DNA of 64,000 nt from Alphaproteobacteria bacterium (GCA_016124335.1 WGNX01000004.1:1-64000), one strand, 5' to 3'. Shown: positions 49,913 to 61,031, numbered from the stretch's first letter. Translations and numbers: made by a program. The notes: generated by a model not told the origin, from the letters alone.

Positions 49913-50479
49913 CTATTTGTCCTTTTTAAGCCGATCCCGGAGGTCGGCGAACGGGCGGACCCGCCCTTCGGGCAGTGCATCGGGCACCGTTTCGCCAGCA
50001 TCCCCCCAATTCTCCTTGAACTTCGCTCCTTCGGCGCGTGGGTAGGGATCAAGCGCGACGGCCAGCTCCTGGGCGACAAGTTCGCCCAGATCGAGCGGTC
50101 CCTCCGGAAGCGCCTCTTCAAGCTCCGCTTCCGGGTCGAGCGCATCGACATCGATGTCGCCCGCCTCGTCGACAGGCAGCGGCTTGAGATCTTCGGCCGG
50201 CACGTAAATCGTGACAAAGTCGGTTTCGATCTTCTGGGCGACGGGGACGAGCGAAACGACGCACGCTTGCGAAACCTCGGCGGAAAGATTGCCGTCCACG
50301 CGGACGGCACGCCCCGCACGCACCCGCCGGATCGACAACTCAGCTTCGATTTTGCGGATTGCGAGAATGCCGAACCGGCGGGCGAGCGCACTGCACTCCT
50401 CCTTTTCCGCCGAAACGCGCTGGCGAACGGCGCGGTCGCGAAGCGCGTCGAGCGCGAAGGGGCGCGAGAACTCGGTCAT
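49913..50479 (-). CDS. DUF177 (YceD-like) protein
   Basis: Position next to rpmF; VRVDGNLSAEVSQACVVSLVPVAQKIETDFVTIYVP...LDLGELVAQELAVALDPYPRAEG; start 50479. Confidence 0.88.
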   Translation of the reverse strand: MTEFSRPFALDALRDRAVRQRVSAEKEECSALARRFGILAIRKIEAELSIRRVRAGRAVRVDGNLSAEVSQACVVSLVPVAQKIETDFVTIYVPAEDLKPLPVDEAGDIDVDALDPEAELEEALPEGPLDLGELVAQELAVALDPYPRAEGAKFKENWGDAGETVPDALPEGRVRPFADLRDRLKKDK

Positions 50480-51027
50480 TCCTGCGCCTCCAGCTTCGGG
50501 AATTGGATTTTTCCGTCCGCGATGTCGGACAGTGGTTGCGCGGCAAGTGCCGCAATGGACATTCGCACGTAGCTGGCCGTTGCGTCCAATGCAGCCGGAT
50601 CGAGCGCCGTGCATGCGGCATATAGATTGCGTTCGAGTGCGGACCGCAGCGATGCATCGTCGGCTTCGCCAACGGCCGCCTCGTAAGCGGCAGCCCTGCC
50701 GTAGAGTGCCTGTGCCATCTGTTTCACGCGCCGCGACACCCCCATGTCGCCGACCCCCATCTCGCGCACCGACCGGTCCATGTCTTCGATGAACGCGTCG
50801 ACCAGATGCTGTGCAAGCGACGCGGCAAGCTCGCCATCTTCCCGTTTCAGGCGATTCAGGACAAGGAATGCATGCAGCGCCACCGAGTCGAACCGGCCGT
50901 CGATCGAATCGGGCACGCCGTGACGCGCAAAGAGCGCCGGATGGCGTGCCTGTCCGACCATTGCGACGTAGAGCCTTTGGGCCCCGTCTTCGGCCGGATC
51001 GCGCCGGAACAGGTTCTTAAGCACCAT
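50476..51027 (-). CDS. Ubiquinol-cytochrome c chaperone (CBP3/UPF0174-like) family protein
   Basis: LYVAMVGQARHPALFARHGVPDSIDGRFDSVALHAFLVLNRLKREDGELAASLAQHLVDAFIEDMDRSVREMGVGDMGVSRRVKQMAQALYGR; start 51027. Confidence 0.85.
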   Translation of the reverse strand: MVLKNLFRRDPAEDGAQRLYVAMVGQARHPALFARHGVPDSIDGRFDSVALHAFLVLNRLKREDGELAASLAQHLVDAFIEDMDRSVREMGVGDMGVSRRVKQMAQALYGRAAAYEAAVGEADDASLRSALERNLYAACTALDPAALDATASYVRMSIAALAAQPLSDIADGKIQFPKLEAQE

Positions 51028-51135
51028 CACCCGATCTCCCGGCCGGTGTCGGGCGCCGACCCGTTGACAGACGCGCCCCACCGGCCCAATTTCCAGCCCA
51101 ACATGTGGGACAATCGGGCCCGGAGATCAACGGCG

Positions 51136-51603
51136 ATGCGTGTGCGGGTCGGAATTGCAGTCGGAATTATGGCGCTGGCGCTCGGCGGCTGCGAGCTCGG
51201 CTTCACCGATACGCGCGGCTACGTTCCCGACGAGGAAGCGCTTTCGAAGCTCGAGCCGGGCCGGCAGTCGCGCGATGACGTGCAGCAGCTGCTCGGGACG
51301 CCGGCATCGCAAGGCGTCTTCGACGCCGACCAGAGCTGGTATTACATCATGCGCAAGACGCATCAGTTCGCGTTCATGAAGCCCGAGGTTCTCGACCAGC
51401 GCGTCGTCGTCGTCAATTTCGACGCCGAGGGAACCCTGCGCGACGTGCGCCGCTACAGCCTCCAGGACGGAATGATCGTCGATCCCGTCACGCGCGAAAC
51501 GCCTTCGCCGGGCAAGGAACTTACATTCCTCGAGCAGTTGTTCGGCAATCTCGGAAAATTCAACAAGCTGCCGGGTACTGGGGGCTCCTCGCCCGGTTCC
51601 TGA
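51136..51603 (+). CDS. bamE: Outer membrane protein assembly factor BamE (SmpA/OmlA)
   Basis: MRVRVGIAVGIMALALGGCELGFTDTRGYVPDEEALSKLEPGRQSRDDVQQLLGTPASQGVFDADQSWYYI. Confidence 0.9.
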   Translation: MRVRVGIAVGIMALALGGCELGFTDTRGYVPDEEALSKLEPGRQSRDDVQQLLGTPASQGVFDADQSWYYIMRKTHQFAFMKPEVLDQRVVVVNFDAEGTLRDVRRYSLQDGMIVDPVTRETPSPGKELTFLEQLFGNLGKFNKLPGTGGSSPGS

Positions 51604-51628
51604 TATCCGGGAAAGAAGCCCCAACGAA

Positions 51629-51658
51629 AACGGCCCCGGACTTTCGTCCGGGGCCGTT
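51629..51658. terminator. Bidirectional stem-loop terminator between convergent bamE and hppA
   Basis: AACGGCCCCGGA-CTTTCG-TCCGGGGCCGTT, perfect stem with A-rich left and T at right. Confidence 0.8.
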
Positions 51659-51687
51659 GCCGTTTCGAGGGAACCTCCCCGCTTCGC

Positions 51688-53769
51688 TCAGTGGCCGCCG
51701 GCCAGGATCGCGAGCAGCAGGATCGCCACGATGTTGATGATCTTGATCATCGGATTGACGGCCGGGCCGGCCGTGTCCTTGTACGGATCGCCAACCGTGT
51801 CGCCGGTCACCGCAGCCTTGTGGGCGTCGGAGCCCTTGCCGCCGTAGTGGCCTTCTTCGATGTACTTCTTCGCGTTGTCCCAAGCGCCACCACCCGAAGT
51901 CATCGAGATCGCGACGAACAGGCCCGTCACGATCGTGCCGAGCAGCATGGCACCCATCGAGGCGAACGCTTCCGCCTGGTTTGCGATCAGGCGGATGACG
52001 ACATAGAGCACGACCGGTGCCAGAACCGGCAGCAGCGAGGGCACGATCATTTCCTTGATCGCGGCACTCGTCAGCATGTCGACGGCCTTGCCATAGTCCG
52101 GCTTGCCCGTTCCCGCCATGATGCCCGGGATCTCACGGAACTGACGGCGCACTTCTTCGACGACCGAACCGGCCGCCTTGCCGACCGCCGTCATTCCCAT
52201 CGCACCGAACAGGAACGGCAGCGAGCCGCCGATGAACAGGCCGACGACCACATACGGGTTCGTCAGGCTGAAGTTCACGGTTTCCGCCACCGCCGGGAAC
52301 AGGCGCTTCAGGTCATAGATATACGCCGCAAACAGCACGACCGCCGCAAGGCCGGCCGAACCGATGGCATAGCCCTTCGTGACCGCCTTTGTCGTGTTGC
52401 CCACCGCATCGAGCGCGTCGGTGAACTTGCGCACGTCTTTGGGCAGCCCCGACATTTCGGCGATGCCGCCGGCGTTGTCGGTGACCGGGCCGTAGGCGTC
52501 GAGCGCCACGATGATGCCGGCCAGTGCGAGCATCGTCGTCGCCGCGATGCCGATGCCGTAGAGGCCACCCGTCAGGTAGGACACGAGGATGCCCGCGCAG
52601 ATCACGACGACCGGAAGGAACGTCGATTCCAGCGAGATCGCGAGACCCTGGATCACGTTCGTGCCGTGTCCCGTCTGCGAGGCCGCCGCAACCGAGCGCA
52701 CCGGGCGATAGTCGGTGCCCGTGTAGTATTCGGTGATCCAGACGAGCAGCGCCGTCACGGCCATGCCCACCAGCGAGCAGATGAACATGCCGTAGCCCGT
52801 CGACTCGCCGACCTTCGTGTCGAAGCCGACATACTCCTTCGTGACGAAGAAGATCAGCACGGTCGAAACGACGCCCGTCACGATAAGCGCCTTGTAAAGC
52901 GCCTTCATGATGTTCCCGTCCGCGCCCAACTTGACGAAGAACGTGCCGGCCACCGAGGCGGCGATGCAAACGCCCGCGATCAGCAACGGGTACATCATCA
53001 TCGTCAGGACCTGATCGCCCGCGAAGAAGATGGTGGCGAGCAGCATCGTGGCAACGACAGTCACCGCATAGGTCTCGAACAGGTCGGCGGCCATGCCGGC
53101 GCAATCGCCGACGTTGTCGCCCACGTTGTCCGCGATCACGGCCGGGTTGCGCGGATCATCCTCGGGGATACCCGCTTCGACCTTGCCGACCAGGTCGGCG
53201 CCCACGTCCGCACCCTTCGTGAAGATGCCGCCGCCCAGACGCGCGAAGATCGAGATCAGCGAGGCGCCGAACGACAGCGCGACGAGCGCTTCGACGGTTG
53301 CCGGAGACGTCGCACCCTTCCAAGCGCTGAGGACGCCGAAATAGCCCGTGACGCCGAGGATGCCGAGACCAACGACCAGCAGGCCCGTGATCGCACCGGC
53401 GCGGAACGCAATGTCCAGGGCCGGCTGCAGACCGCCACGCGCGGCTTCCGCCGTACGCACGTTCGCGCGAACCGAAACGTTCATGCCGATATAGCCGGTA
53501 GCTCCCGAAAGCAGCGCGCCGACCACGAAGCCGAGCGCCACGTGGATGCCAAGCGTGAATGCGAGCACGAGTGCCACGATCACGCCGACCAGCGCGATTG
53601 TCCGGTACTGGCGGTTGAGATAGGCACCAGCGCCTTCGGCGATGGCGGCCGCGATCTTCTGCATGGTTTCGTTGCCGGCAGAAGCCCCGACGACCTGGCG
53701 GTAGGTCACGATCCCGTAAAGGATCGCGAGGATACCGCACGCGATGATGAGCCAAAACGCGCCTGACAT
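51688..53769 (-). CDS. hppA: Membrane-bound H+-translocating pyrophosphatase
   Basis: [85 protein letters not shown]. Confidence 0.97.
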   Translation of the reverse strand: MSGAFWLIIACGILAILYGIVTYRQVVGASAGNETMQKIAAAIAEGAGAYLNRQYRTIALVGVIVALVLAFTLGIHVALGFVVGALLSGATGYIGMNVSVRANVRTAEAARGGLQPALDIAFRAGAITGLLVVGLGILGVTGYFGVLSAWKGATSPATVEALVALSFGASLISIFARLGGGIFTKGADVGADLVGKVEAGIPEDDPRNPAVIADNVGDNVGDCAGMAADLFETYAVTVVATMLLATIFFAGDQVLTMMMYPLLIAGVCIAASVAGTFFVKLGADGNIMKALYKALIVTGVVSTVLIFFVTKEYVGFDTKVGESTGYGMFICSLVGMAVTALLVWITEYYTGTDYRPVRSVAAASQTGHGTNVIQGLAISLESTFLPVVVICAGILVSYLTGGLYGIGIAATTMLALAGIIVALDAYGPVTDNAGGIAEMSGLPKDVRKFTDALDAVGNTTKAVTKGYAIGSAGLAAVVLFAAYIYDLKRLFPAVAETVNFSLTNPYVVVGLFIGGSLPFLFGAMGMTAVGKAAGSVVEEVRRQFREIPGIMAGTGKPDYGKAVDMLTSAAIKEMIVPSLLPVLAPVVLYVVIRLIANQAEAFASMGAMLLGTIVTGLFVAISMTSGGGAWDNAKKYIEEGHYGGKGSDAHKAAVTGDTVGDPYKDTAGPAVNPMIKIINIVAILLLAILAGGH

Positions 53770-53941
53770 GAGATCCGGTCCTCTATTTATCTTTTAGGTT
53801 CAATGCGTTCCTTCGGGACTCGCAAGCGCGTGCCCGAAAAGCGGCCGGAACATGCCAGATGGCCCCCCTTCGCGCAAGCTTTGCGCAAGCGACGGGAAGC
53901 GACATATTTGCTCCTGATTTCAACAAACTGGGCAAACGTCC

Positions 53942-54526
53942 ATGGGCATCTTGATTGTCGGGCTGGTCCTTTTCCTTGGGACCCACCTGCTGACCACACG
54001 CCGGGAACTGCGGCAGTCGCTGATCGATCGCTTGGGCGCCAATGGTTACAGGGGCCTTTTTTCGCTCGCGGCGATGGCCGGCCTCGCCACGACGATCTAC
54101 GGCTTCGGCACCTATCGTGCCGCCGGCTACGTCGATGTATGGGATCCCCCGCGTGCCCTGATGCACGTTGCGTTTCTCGTGAACCTGCCCATCTTCGTGC
54201 TCCTGATCGCCGCATATCAGCCGGGCTGGATCAAGACAAAGACCCGTCATCCGATGCTGCTCGCCGTGAAATTGTGGGCGCTTGCACACCTTCTCGCCAA
54301 CGGTGATCTCGGCTCCATGCTTCTTTTCGGAGGGTTTCTTGCGTGGGCCGGATACGCACGAGCCACCATGCGCCATCGCGAAGCCGGCGCGGGAGCGTCC
54401 TCGCCCGTCGATGCCCGTTTCGGAACGAACGATGTCATCGCGATCGCCGCCGGTTTCGCGATTTACGGCGTATTCGTGAAGTACCTCCACCCGCTTCTCA
54501 TCGGCGTGGCACTTTTCGGAAACTAG
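53942..54526 (+). CDS. NnrU family membrane protein
   Basis: LGTHLLTTRRELRQSLIDRLGANGYRGLFSLAAMAGLATTIYGF...HPMLLAVKLWALAHLLANGDLGSMLLFGGFLAWAGYARATMR. Confidence 0.88.
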   Translation: MGILIVGLVLFLGTHLLTTRRELRQSLIDRLGANGYRGLFSLAAMAGLATTIYGFGTYRAAGYVDVWDPPRALMHVAFLVNLPIFVLLIAAYQPGWIKTKTRHPMLLAVKLWALAHLLANGDLGSMLLFGGFLAWAGYARATMRHREAGAGASSPVDARFGTNDVIAIAAGFAIYGVFVKYLHPLLIGVALFGN

Positions 54527-55728
54527 GCTGCCTTCCCGCGCGAGATCGCCCACAGCCAGCAAAGCGCCAGCAGCGATGCCGCGACGACCGGCAGCGCGCC
54601 GGCATTCATCGCCGACCAGCCGACCGAGTGCTGCAGCCAGCCCGATGCGACCGCGGCAGCCGATACCGTGCCGAAAACCAGGAAGTCATTCGCGGCCTGC
54701 ACCTTGGCCTTCTCCGCCGGCACGTAGGTCTGCGTCAGCAGCGACGTCGCACCGACATAGAGAAAGTTCCAGCCGAGCCCCAGCACCACAAGGCCGATAT
54801 AGAAGTGCCAGAACTCGATGCCCGAGAGCGCGATCAACGCGCACACGCCCAGCAATGCCGCGCCTGCCATCATCATGTTGAGCAGGCCGAAGCGCGCGAT
54901 CAGGGCACCGGTGAAAAAGGACGGCGCGAACATCGCAAGCGCATGCCCCTGGATCGTCCGGGCCGCGTCGTCGAACGTGAAGCCGCATGCGACCATCGCC
55001 AGCGGCGTGGCATTCATCAGCAGCGACATCGTTCCATAGGCAACGACGCCCGAGAATACGGCGACGGCCGCCTTGGGTTGCGCGAGAATGACGGGCAGCG
55101 GGCGACCGACGGCCGCGCGTTCTGCACTGCCCGGAACCGGGATATCGACGAACTGGACGACTGCGAGCGCCACGACTCCGACGAACGATACCGCAACGAA
55201 CGATCCCGCGAATGCGACGGGCGCGAAGATGTCGTGGGTCATGCGTGCGAGTTCGGGCCCGATGATCGCCGCGAGCACGCCGCCCGCGATGACGAGGCTG
55301 ATCGCCCGGCTTCGAGAACTTTCAGGCAGGCCGTCCGCTGCGGCAAATCGATAGAAGAGCGCGAAACCGTTATAGACCCCGTTGACCACGCATCCCAGGC
55401 AGAACAGCTCGAACGATCCGGCAAAGACGCCAGCCGCGCAGATCGCCTGCCCGACGGCGCCGAACACCGTACCGACTGAAAACCCCAACCGCCGTCCGAA
55501 CCGCTTCATGAAAAACGAGGCGGGAAATGTCGTCAGCATCGTCGCAAGCTGCATGATGCCGACGGGCAGCGTTGCGAGAGATTTGTTTTCCGCCAGGGTC
55601 TGGCCGACAAGTGCCGCCTCGGCGATCATCGTCGTCTGGCCGATCGTCATCAGCGCCTGCGCGATCGCCAAGACGACGACGTTCCGCTGCCGCCAGATGC
55701 CGCGCGGACGGTCTGCTTCACTCGACAT
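54523..55728 (-). CDS. MFS transporter
   Basis: About 12 hydrophobic helices; VLAIAQALMTIGQTTMIAEAALVGQTLA...MKRFGRRLGFSVGTVFGAVGQAI. Confidence 0.88.
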   Translation of the reverse strand: MSSEADRPRGIWRQRNVVVLAIAQALMTIGQTTMIAEAALVGQTLAENKSLATLPVGIMQLATMLTTFPASFFMKRFGRRLGFSVGTVFGAVGQAICAAGVFAGSFELFCLGCVVNGVYNGFALFYRFAAADGLPESSRSRAISLVIAGGVLAAIIGPELARMTHDIFAPVAFAGSFVAVSFVGVVALAVVQFVDIPVPGSAERAAVGRPLPVILAQPKAAVAVFSGVVAYGTMSLLMNATPLAMVACGFTFDDAARTIQGHALAMFAPSFFTGALIARFGLLNMMMAGAALLGVCALIALSGIEFWHFYIGLVVLGLGWNFLYVGATSLLTQTYVPAEKAKVQAANDFLVFGTVSAAAVASGWLQHSVGWSAMNAGALPVVAASLLALCWLWAISRGKAA

Positions 55729-55743
55729 GTTCGTGGTTCTCCG

Positions 55744-56157
55744 TCAGCCGCTGATGCGCCTTTCGAGGACGCGCTCGAAGACGATATCCTCGATGATGTC
55801 GCCTTTGCCCAGCACTTTCGCGCACGAAGCCAGCATGCGTTTCTTCGCGCGCTCCTGATCGAAATGGTCGCCCCGCTGGGCGACCTCGTTCAGATCGTAG
55901 ACAAATGCATTCTGAAGCCGGTCCATTGAATTCCTGACGGTATCGACGTCTTCCTTCCGGGCGATGCGAAGCTTTATGAGAAGCGCGTAGTGCCGCTTTA
56001 TCACGCCGTCCTGAATGGCCGTCACGAGCATCCGCGGCAAAAAGATCTCGGCACCGGGATCGTCGGTGACCGGACCGGCAGGCGCGTGTGAATCTTCCGC
56101 ATACGCAACTGGCGCGGCGAGGCACGAGAGAATCACGAGAATGGCCATAAGGCGCAT
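55744..56157 (-). CDS. Secreted hypothetical protein
   Basis: MRLMAILVILSCLAAPVAYAEDSHAPAGPV signal peptide; DPGAEIFLPRMLVTAIQDGVIKRHYALLIKLRIARKEDVDTVRNSMDRLQNAFVYDL. Confidence 0.6.
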   Translation of the reverse strand: MRLMAILVILSCLAAPVAYAEDSHAPAGPVTDDPGAEIFLPRMLVTAIQDGVIKRHYALLIKLRIARKEDVDTVRNSMDRLQNAFVYDLNEVAQRGDHFDQERAKKRMLASCAKVLGKGDIIEDIVFERVLERRISG

Positions 56158-56177
56158 GTCCGGACTATGGCGCACGC

Positions 56178-57158
56178 TCAGAAGTGCGTAAAGCCCGTGT
56201 GCGCCAGGCGAAGCACGCCCCCCTGCCGGTCCCCCACGGTAACCTTGCTTGCACCGGCGTGGAATTGTCCGATCCGGGCAACGGAAGTGCCACACGCACG
56301 CGCGGCCTTCAGCACTTTCGCGCGCGCCGAAGGTGGCGCCGCGAATAGAAGTTCGTAGTCGTCGCCACCCGTTATCGCGACTTTCCGCAACTCCGGATGT
56401 CGTTCGATCGCCAGCTTTGCAGCGACTGAAAATGGCACGGCGTCGATCTCGACGTTGGCACCGACCCCTGAGGTCGTGCAGATATGCCCAAGATCGGCAA
56501 CAAGGCCGTCGGATATGTCCATCGCGGCATGCGCCACGCCGACAAGCGCGCGACCAAGCCGTCCTTTCGGTTCCGGCACTCGGTAACGCGCAAGCAATGC
56601 CGCGCGATGCCGTACGGCGATGTCACGCAATTTTCCAGTGGCGACCAACAGGCCGAGCGCACCGTCGCCGATACTGCCCGACACCCAGATGTCGTCTCCC
56701 GGTCGTGCGCCCGAGCGCAAGACCATCGTGCCGCGCCGCATCGTTCCCAATGCCGTGATCGCGATCGTAAGCGGCCCCGGAGTGGAAGTACTGTCGCCGC
56801 CCAACAACGGCACGCCAAATTCCGCGCCGTCGGCGGAAAGCCCACGCGCGAACGCCGTCATGCGGCGATCGGTCCACGCGCGTGGCCGGGCGATCGACAG
56901 GAAGTACCCGATGGGCTTCGCGCCTTTTGCCGCAAGGTCCGAGAGGTTTGTCCGCAGTGACTTGCGCGCGATGTCGCCGGGCGGATCGCGATCGAGGAAG
57001 TGTACGCCGGACACGAGCGCATCGGCGGTGACGACAAGTTCGTCGCGCGCGGAAATTCTCAAACGCGCCGCATCGTCGCGCAATCCAAGCGCGGCCGGAT
57101 TGCCGCGCGTCAGCGGCTTGAAAAGGGCGGCGATGGTCTCGAACTCGCCGCGCGCCAT
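56178..57158 (-). CDS. thiL: Thiamine-monophosphate kinase
   Basis: GLRDDAARL, VVTADALVSGVHFL, NLSDLAAKGAKPIGYFLSIARP, AMDISDGLVADLGHI. Confidence 0.95.
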   Translation of the reverse strand: MARGEFETIAALFKPLTRGNPAALGLRDDAARLRISARDELVVTADALVSGVHFLDRDPPGDIARKSLRTNLSDLAAKGAKPIGYFLSIARPRAWTDRRMTAFARGLSADGAEFGVPLLGGDSTSTPGPLTIAITALGTMRRGTMVLRSGARPGDDIWVSGSIGDGALGLLVATGKLRDIAVRHRAALLARYRVPEPKGRLGRALVGVAHAAMDISDGLVADLGHICTTSGVGANVEIDAVPFSVAAKLAIERHPELRKVAITGGDDYELLFAAPPSARAKVLKAARACGTSVARIGQFHAGASKVTVGDRQGGVLRLAHTGFTHF

Positions 57159-57161
57159 GGC

Positions 57162-57632
57162 TCAGCCCCTGCCCGCCATCTCCTGCGGCCGACGATCCTT
57201 GGCGATGCGATCCAGCACGCCGTTGACGAACCCCGCCTCCTTCGCCGCATCGAAGGCAAGCGACACGTCGACATACGCGTCGATTGTCGCGCGCGCGGGA
57301 ACGTCGCCGCGCGCAAGAATTTCGTAGGCGCCGGCGCGAAGGATCGCGCGGATGACCGGATCGATGCGCTGCAAGGTCCAACCGCGCGCGAGCGCAGGCT
57401 CGATCAGCGCGTCGATTTCCGGCTTGCGCGACCAGGCACCTTCGACGATATCGGCAAAGAAGCCCGGCTCCGCTTCGGGCCAATCCGGCCCGCCGAATCC
57501 CGGCTTGAGACGGAAGCGCCGGAATTGCTCGACAACATGATGCGGATCCTCGGTGGCAAATTCCACCTGATAGAGTGCCTGCACCGCTGCAAGTCGCGAT
57601 GTCGTCCGGCCGTTGCGCACGCGTTCGCTCAT
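57162..57632 (-). CDS. nusB: Transcription antitermination factor NusB
   Basis: [14 protein letters not shown]...[22 protein letters not shown]...[30 protein letters not shown]; start 57632. Confidence 0.95.
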   Translation of the reverse strand: MSERVRNGRTTSRLAAVQALYQVEFATEDPHHVVEQFRRFRLKPGFGGPDWPEAEPGFFADIVEGAWSRKPEIDALIEPALARGWTLQRIDPVIRAILRAGAYEILARGDVPARATIDAYVDVSLAFDAAKEAGFVNGVLDRIAKDRRPQEMAGRG

Positions 57633-58135
57633 GCCGGCAACCGCAGCCGGCGACGCAGCGCAATCATCGCGAGGGCTGCCTGAGCCGCAGCGCCACCCTT
57701 GTCGCCTTCGCTCCGGCGCGCACGGGCCCACGCCTGGTCCATGTTCTCGACAGTCAGGATTCCGTATCCGATCGCAAGGCCGCGCTGCACGGCCAGATCC
57801 TGAAGGCCGCGTGCGCTTTCGCCGCAGACATAGTCGTAGTGTGTCGTCTCGCCGCGGACGACCGCGCCAAGCGCCACGAAACCGTCATAGGGTGCCACGC
57901 CGGGCGCGCCGCGACCGGCCATGTCGGCCATTGAAATCGCCGCCGGAATTTCGAAGGCTCCAGGCACGGCAATGCGCTCGACGACCCCGCCGACAGCATC
58001 GATTGCCGCTTCGGCACCGGCTGCCAGTTCGTCGGCGATGTCCGCGTAGAAGCGCGCCTCGACAACGAGCAGTCGCGGCGGTGCGCCGGCGAAATCGGCT
58101 CGCGTGGGAGCCGTGAAGTTAGCGCGCCCGAACAT
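57629..58135 (-). CDS. ribH: 6,7-dimethyl-8-ribityllumazine synthase
   Basis: [22 protein letters not shown]...[16 protein letters not shown]...[28 protein letters not shown]. Confidence 0.96.
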   Translation of the reverse strand: MFGRANFTAPTRADFAGAPPRLLVVEARFYADIADELAAGAEAAIDAVGGVVERIAVPGAFEIPAAISMADMAGRGAPGVAPYDGFVALGAVVRGETTHYDYVCGESARGLQDLAVQRGLAIGYGILTVENMDQAWARARRSEGDKGGAAAQAALAMIALRRRLRLPA

Positions 58136-59318
58136 CGATCCCCTTGTGTCCCACCACGTTCAATCCATATCCCTCGACGCCGACGATCGAGCGCCGCGAA
58201 TTCGAAACGAGAATCATGTCCCGCACGCCGAGATCGAGCAGAATCTGCGCACCGATCCCATAGTCCCGCAACTCGCCGGCCGGCGCCCCGTCGCGCGCCT
58301 TGGAAAGCTTCGTGGCGCCGCCGATATCGCCCAATCGCGCGCGCACGCGATCGGAGAGGCTCGTCGCGCGTGGCTCGCGCAGCAGCACGACCACGCCTCG
58401 ACCGTGTTCGGATATCGTTCGCATGGCCGATTGCAGCGTGTCCGCCCGACCCAGCGCGTGATCGCCAAGCACGTCATCGAGGACGTTCAGTGCATGCATC
58501 CGAACGAGCACGGGCTCCGGCCCGCCGATATCACCCTTTACCAGCGCGATATGTTCGGCGTAGGCAGCTCGATTGACGTATACCAGCATCTTCCACGTGC
58601 CGCCGAATTCGCTCTCGAAGTTCGTCTCGAGAACGCGCTCGACGATCCGGTCGTGCTTGCGGCGGAACGCGATCAGATCGGCGATCGTCGCGACCTTTAG
58701 CCCGTGCAATTGCGCGAACCGAACAAGGTCGGGAAGACGCGCCATGGTCCCGTCGTCGTTCATGATCTCGCAGATCACGCCGGCGGGAATGAGCCCGGCC
58801 ATACGGGCGATGTCGACGGCCGCTTCGGTATGGCCGGCGCGCACGAGCGTCCCCCCGTCCCGCGCGACGAGCGGAAAGACGTGTCCCGGACTGACGATAT
58901 CTTTTGCGCCTTTCGAAGGATCGATCGCGACCTGGATCGTGCGCGCACGATCGGCAGCGGAAATCCCGGTCGATATTCCCTCGCGCGCCTCGATCGAGAC
59001 CGTGAAGGCGGTCTGGTGACGCGAGGCGTTCTCGGCACTCATCAATTTGAGCCCGAGCGTTTCACAGCGCTCACGCGTCATCGACAGGCAGATGAGCCCG
59101 CGTCCGTGCTTGGCCATGAAGTTGATGGCTTCGGGCGTCGCGAATTGCGCCGGGATGACGAGGTCTCCCTCGTTCTCGCGATCCTCGTCGTCGACAAGGA
59201 TGAACATGCGGCCGTTTCGGGCGTCTTCGACGATTTCGTCGATCGACGACAGAAAGGCGACATCGACCTTGCCGGTCTCGAGAATTTCGGACTGCCGGTT
59301 TGTTGGTTTGAAGACCAC
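58119..59318 (-). CDS. ribB: 3,4-dihydroxy-2-butanone-4-phosphate synthase with degenerate GTP cyclohydrolase II-like domain
   Basis: [41 protein letters not shown]...[33 protein letters not shown]-terminal half lacks the GTPCHII Cys motif. Confidence 0.93.
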   Translation of the reverse strand: MVFKPTNRQSEILETGKVDVAFLSSIDEIVEDARNGRMFILVDDEDRENEGDLVIPAQFATPEAINFMAKHGRGLICLSMTRERCETLGLKLMSAENASRHQTAFTVSIEAREGISTGISAADRARTIQVAIDPSKGAKDIVSPGHVFPLVARDGGTLVRAGHTEAAVDIARMAGLIPAGVICEIMNDDGTMARLPDLVRFAQLHGLKVATIADLIAFRRKHDRIVERVLETNFESEFGGTWKMLVYVNRAAYAEHIALVKGDIGGPEPVLVRMHALNVLDDVLGDHALGRADTLQSAMRTISEHGRGVVVLLREPRATSLSDRVRARLGDIGGATKLSKARDGAPAGELRDYGIGAQILLDLGVRDMILVSNSRRSIVGVEGYGLNVVGHKGIDVRAR

Positions 59319-59326
59319 GGAAGCTC

Positions 59327-59938
59327 TCAGTTACGCCCCAGAATTCGCGCAACATAGCGCGCAAGCGCGTCGACTTCCATGTTGACGCGGCCACCCGGCG
59401 CCGTTTGCCCGAGCGTGGTCGCCGTCCAGGTGTGGGGTATGACATTGATCCCGAAGCGCGCTGTACCGTCGGGACGATCCTCGACTTCATTCACGGTCAG
59501 GGAAATGCCGTCGATCGCGACTGAACCCTTGGGCGCCAAATAGCGTGCGAAAGCGGCCGGCGCTTCGAAGACCAGCCGGTGAGAGCCCTGCTCCGGCGTC
59601 GCGGAAACCAAAATGGCGGTACAGTCGACATGGCCCGAGACGATATGCCCGCCCAGCTCGTCGCCGACCCGGAGCGAGGGTTCGATATTGACGGCCGTGC
59701 CGACCTGCCAGCCGCCAAGCGTCGTTTTGGAAAGTGTCTCCGCCGACGCTTCGACCGCAAACCAGCCCGCGCCCTTCTGGATGGCGGTCAGACAGCAGCC
59801 CGAGCAGGCAATCGACGCGCCGATCGCAAAGCGCGACGTATCGAGTGACGTCTCGATTTCGATGCGCGTATCGCTGGCCCGTGTCGCAGGGACAAGTGCG
59901 CGCACGCGCGCCCTGTCGATGACAATGCCGGTAAACAT
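59327..59938 (-). CDS. ribE: Riboflavin synthase alpha chain
   Basis: MFTGIVIDRARV...GASIACSGCCLTAI...GGHIVSGHVDCTA...VAIDGISLTVNEV; start 59938. Confidence 0.95.
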   Translation of the reverse strand: MFTGIVIDRARVRALVPATRASDTRIEIETSLDTSRFAIGASIACSGCCLTAIQKGAGWFAVEASAETLSKTTLGGWQVGTAVNIEPSLRVGDELGGHIVSGHVDCTAILVSATPEQGSHRLVFEAPAAFARYLAPKGSVAIDGISLTVNEVEDRPDGTARFGINVIPHTWTATTLGQTAPGGRVNMEVDALARYVARILGRN

Positions 59939-59948
59939 GGCGCGCAAC

Positions 59949-61031
59949 TTAGGGGCAACGGCCCCAGGTTTCCAGTGCGTCTTCGCCGCAGATCGATGAT
60001 TCAAGCAGCGAAAACCTCGGTGCGTCCGCAAGCCTGTCGACGCCGAAGGCCGCCAGGGCCGGTATCCCGTCGCCGCCAAGGGCGATACCGGCCGAAAACC
60101 GGACCAGCCGATCGATCAGGCCGGCGCGCAGGAATGCGCCCGAAAGCCGGGCGCCGCCTTCCAGCAGAACGCGCGTAAGACCGCGCGCGCCCAGCGCCTT
60201 GAGTACCCCGTCGGGCGACAGTTGCCCGGTCTCGGCGTCAACCGGGAGATAGATCAGTTCGATGCCGCAATCGGCAAGCACCTTCGCGCGCGCCGGATCG
60301 ACGTCGCTGCGCACCACAAACCAGGTCGGGTGATCGCTTGCGGTCCGCACGATGCGGGCGGTAAGCGGCACGCGCAATCGTCCGTCGACGACAATGCGTA
60401 CACGTCGAGCCGTTTCATATCCCGGCAGACGGACGTCGAGCATCGGATCGTCGGCAATCACCGTGCCGGATCCGACAAGGATCGCATCATGTGCCGCGCG
60501 CATCGCGTGGGCGCGAATTCGCGACGCCTCGCCGGTAATCCATCGGCTCTCGCCGCGATGGGTCGCGATGCGCCCGTCAAGCGATGTCGCGATTTTCAAT
60601 GTCACCAGTGGCCGGGCATCGCGGACTTTCAGGAAAAATCCGGCGTTGAGCCTCGTGGCCTCTTCGCCAAGGAGGCCGAAATCGACGGCAATTCCCGCCG
60701 CACGCAGCATCTCGAGACCGCGTCCGGAAACACGCGGATCGGGATCGACTGCCGCCGTAACGACGCGTGCAACGCCCGCCTCGATCAGCGCCTCGGCGCA
60801 GGGCGGTGTTTTCCCATGGTGGCTGCACGGCTCAAGGCTGACAAAGGCGGTGGCGCCGCGTGCGGCCTCGCCCGCCCGTCGCAACGCCTCGGTTTCCGCG
60901 TGCGGGCGCCCGCCGGGCTGTGTCCATCCGCGCCCGACGACGCGGGCATCGCGCGTCAGGATGCAGCCGACGGCCGGGTTCGGCCACGTCGTGCCCAATG
61001 CCCGCCGCGCCAGCGCAAGCGCGGCCGACAT
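59949..61031 (-). CDS. ribD: Bifunctional riboflavin deaminase/reductase RibD
   Basis: TWPNPAVGCILTRDARVVGRGWTQPGGRPHAETEALRRAG...SLEPCSHHGKTPPCAEALIEAGV; start uncertain (61031 conservative). Confidence 0.95.
   Translation of the reverse strand: MSAALALARRALGTTWPNPAVGCILTRDARVVGRGWTQPGGRPHAETEALRRAGEAARGATAFVSLEPCSHHGKTPPCAEALIEAGVARVVTAAVDPDPRVSGRGLEMLRAAGIAVDFGLLGEEATRLNAGFFLKVRDARPLVTLKIATSLDGRIATHRGESRWITGEASRIRAHAMRAAHDAILVGSGTVIADDPMLDVRLPGYETARRVRIVVDGRLRVPLTARIVRTASDHPTWFVVRSDVDPARAKVLADCGIELIYLPVDAETGQLSPDGVLKALGARGLTRVLLEGGARLSGAFLRAGLIDRLVRFSAGIALGGDGIPALAAFGVDRLADAPRFSLLESSICGEDALETWGRCP

Noticed and set aside
51691-53766. 691-aa ORF exactly antisense to hppA
   Set aside because: D/H/R/Q-rich composition, no domain recognised, explained by third-position GC bias opposite a conserved gene.
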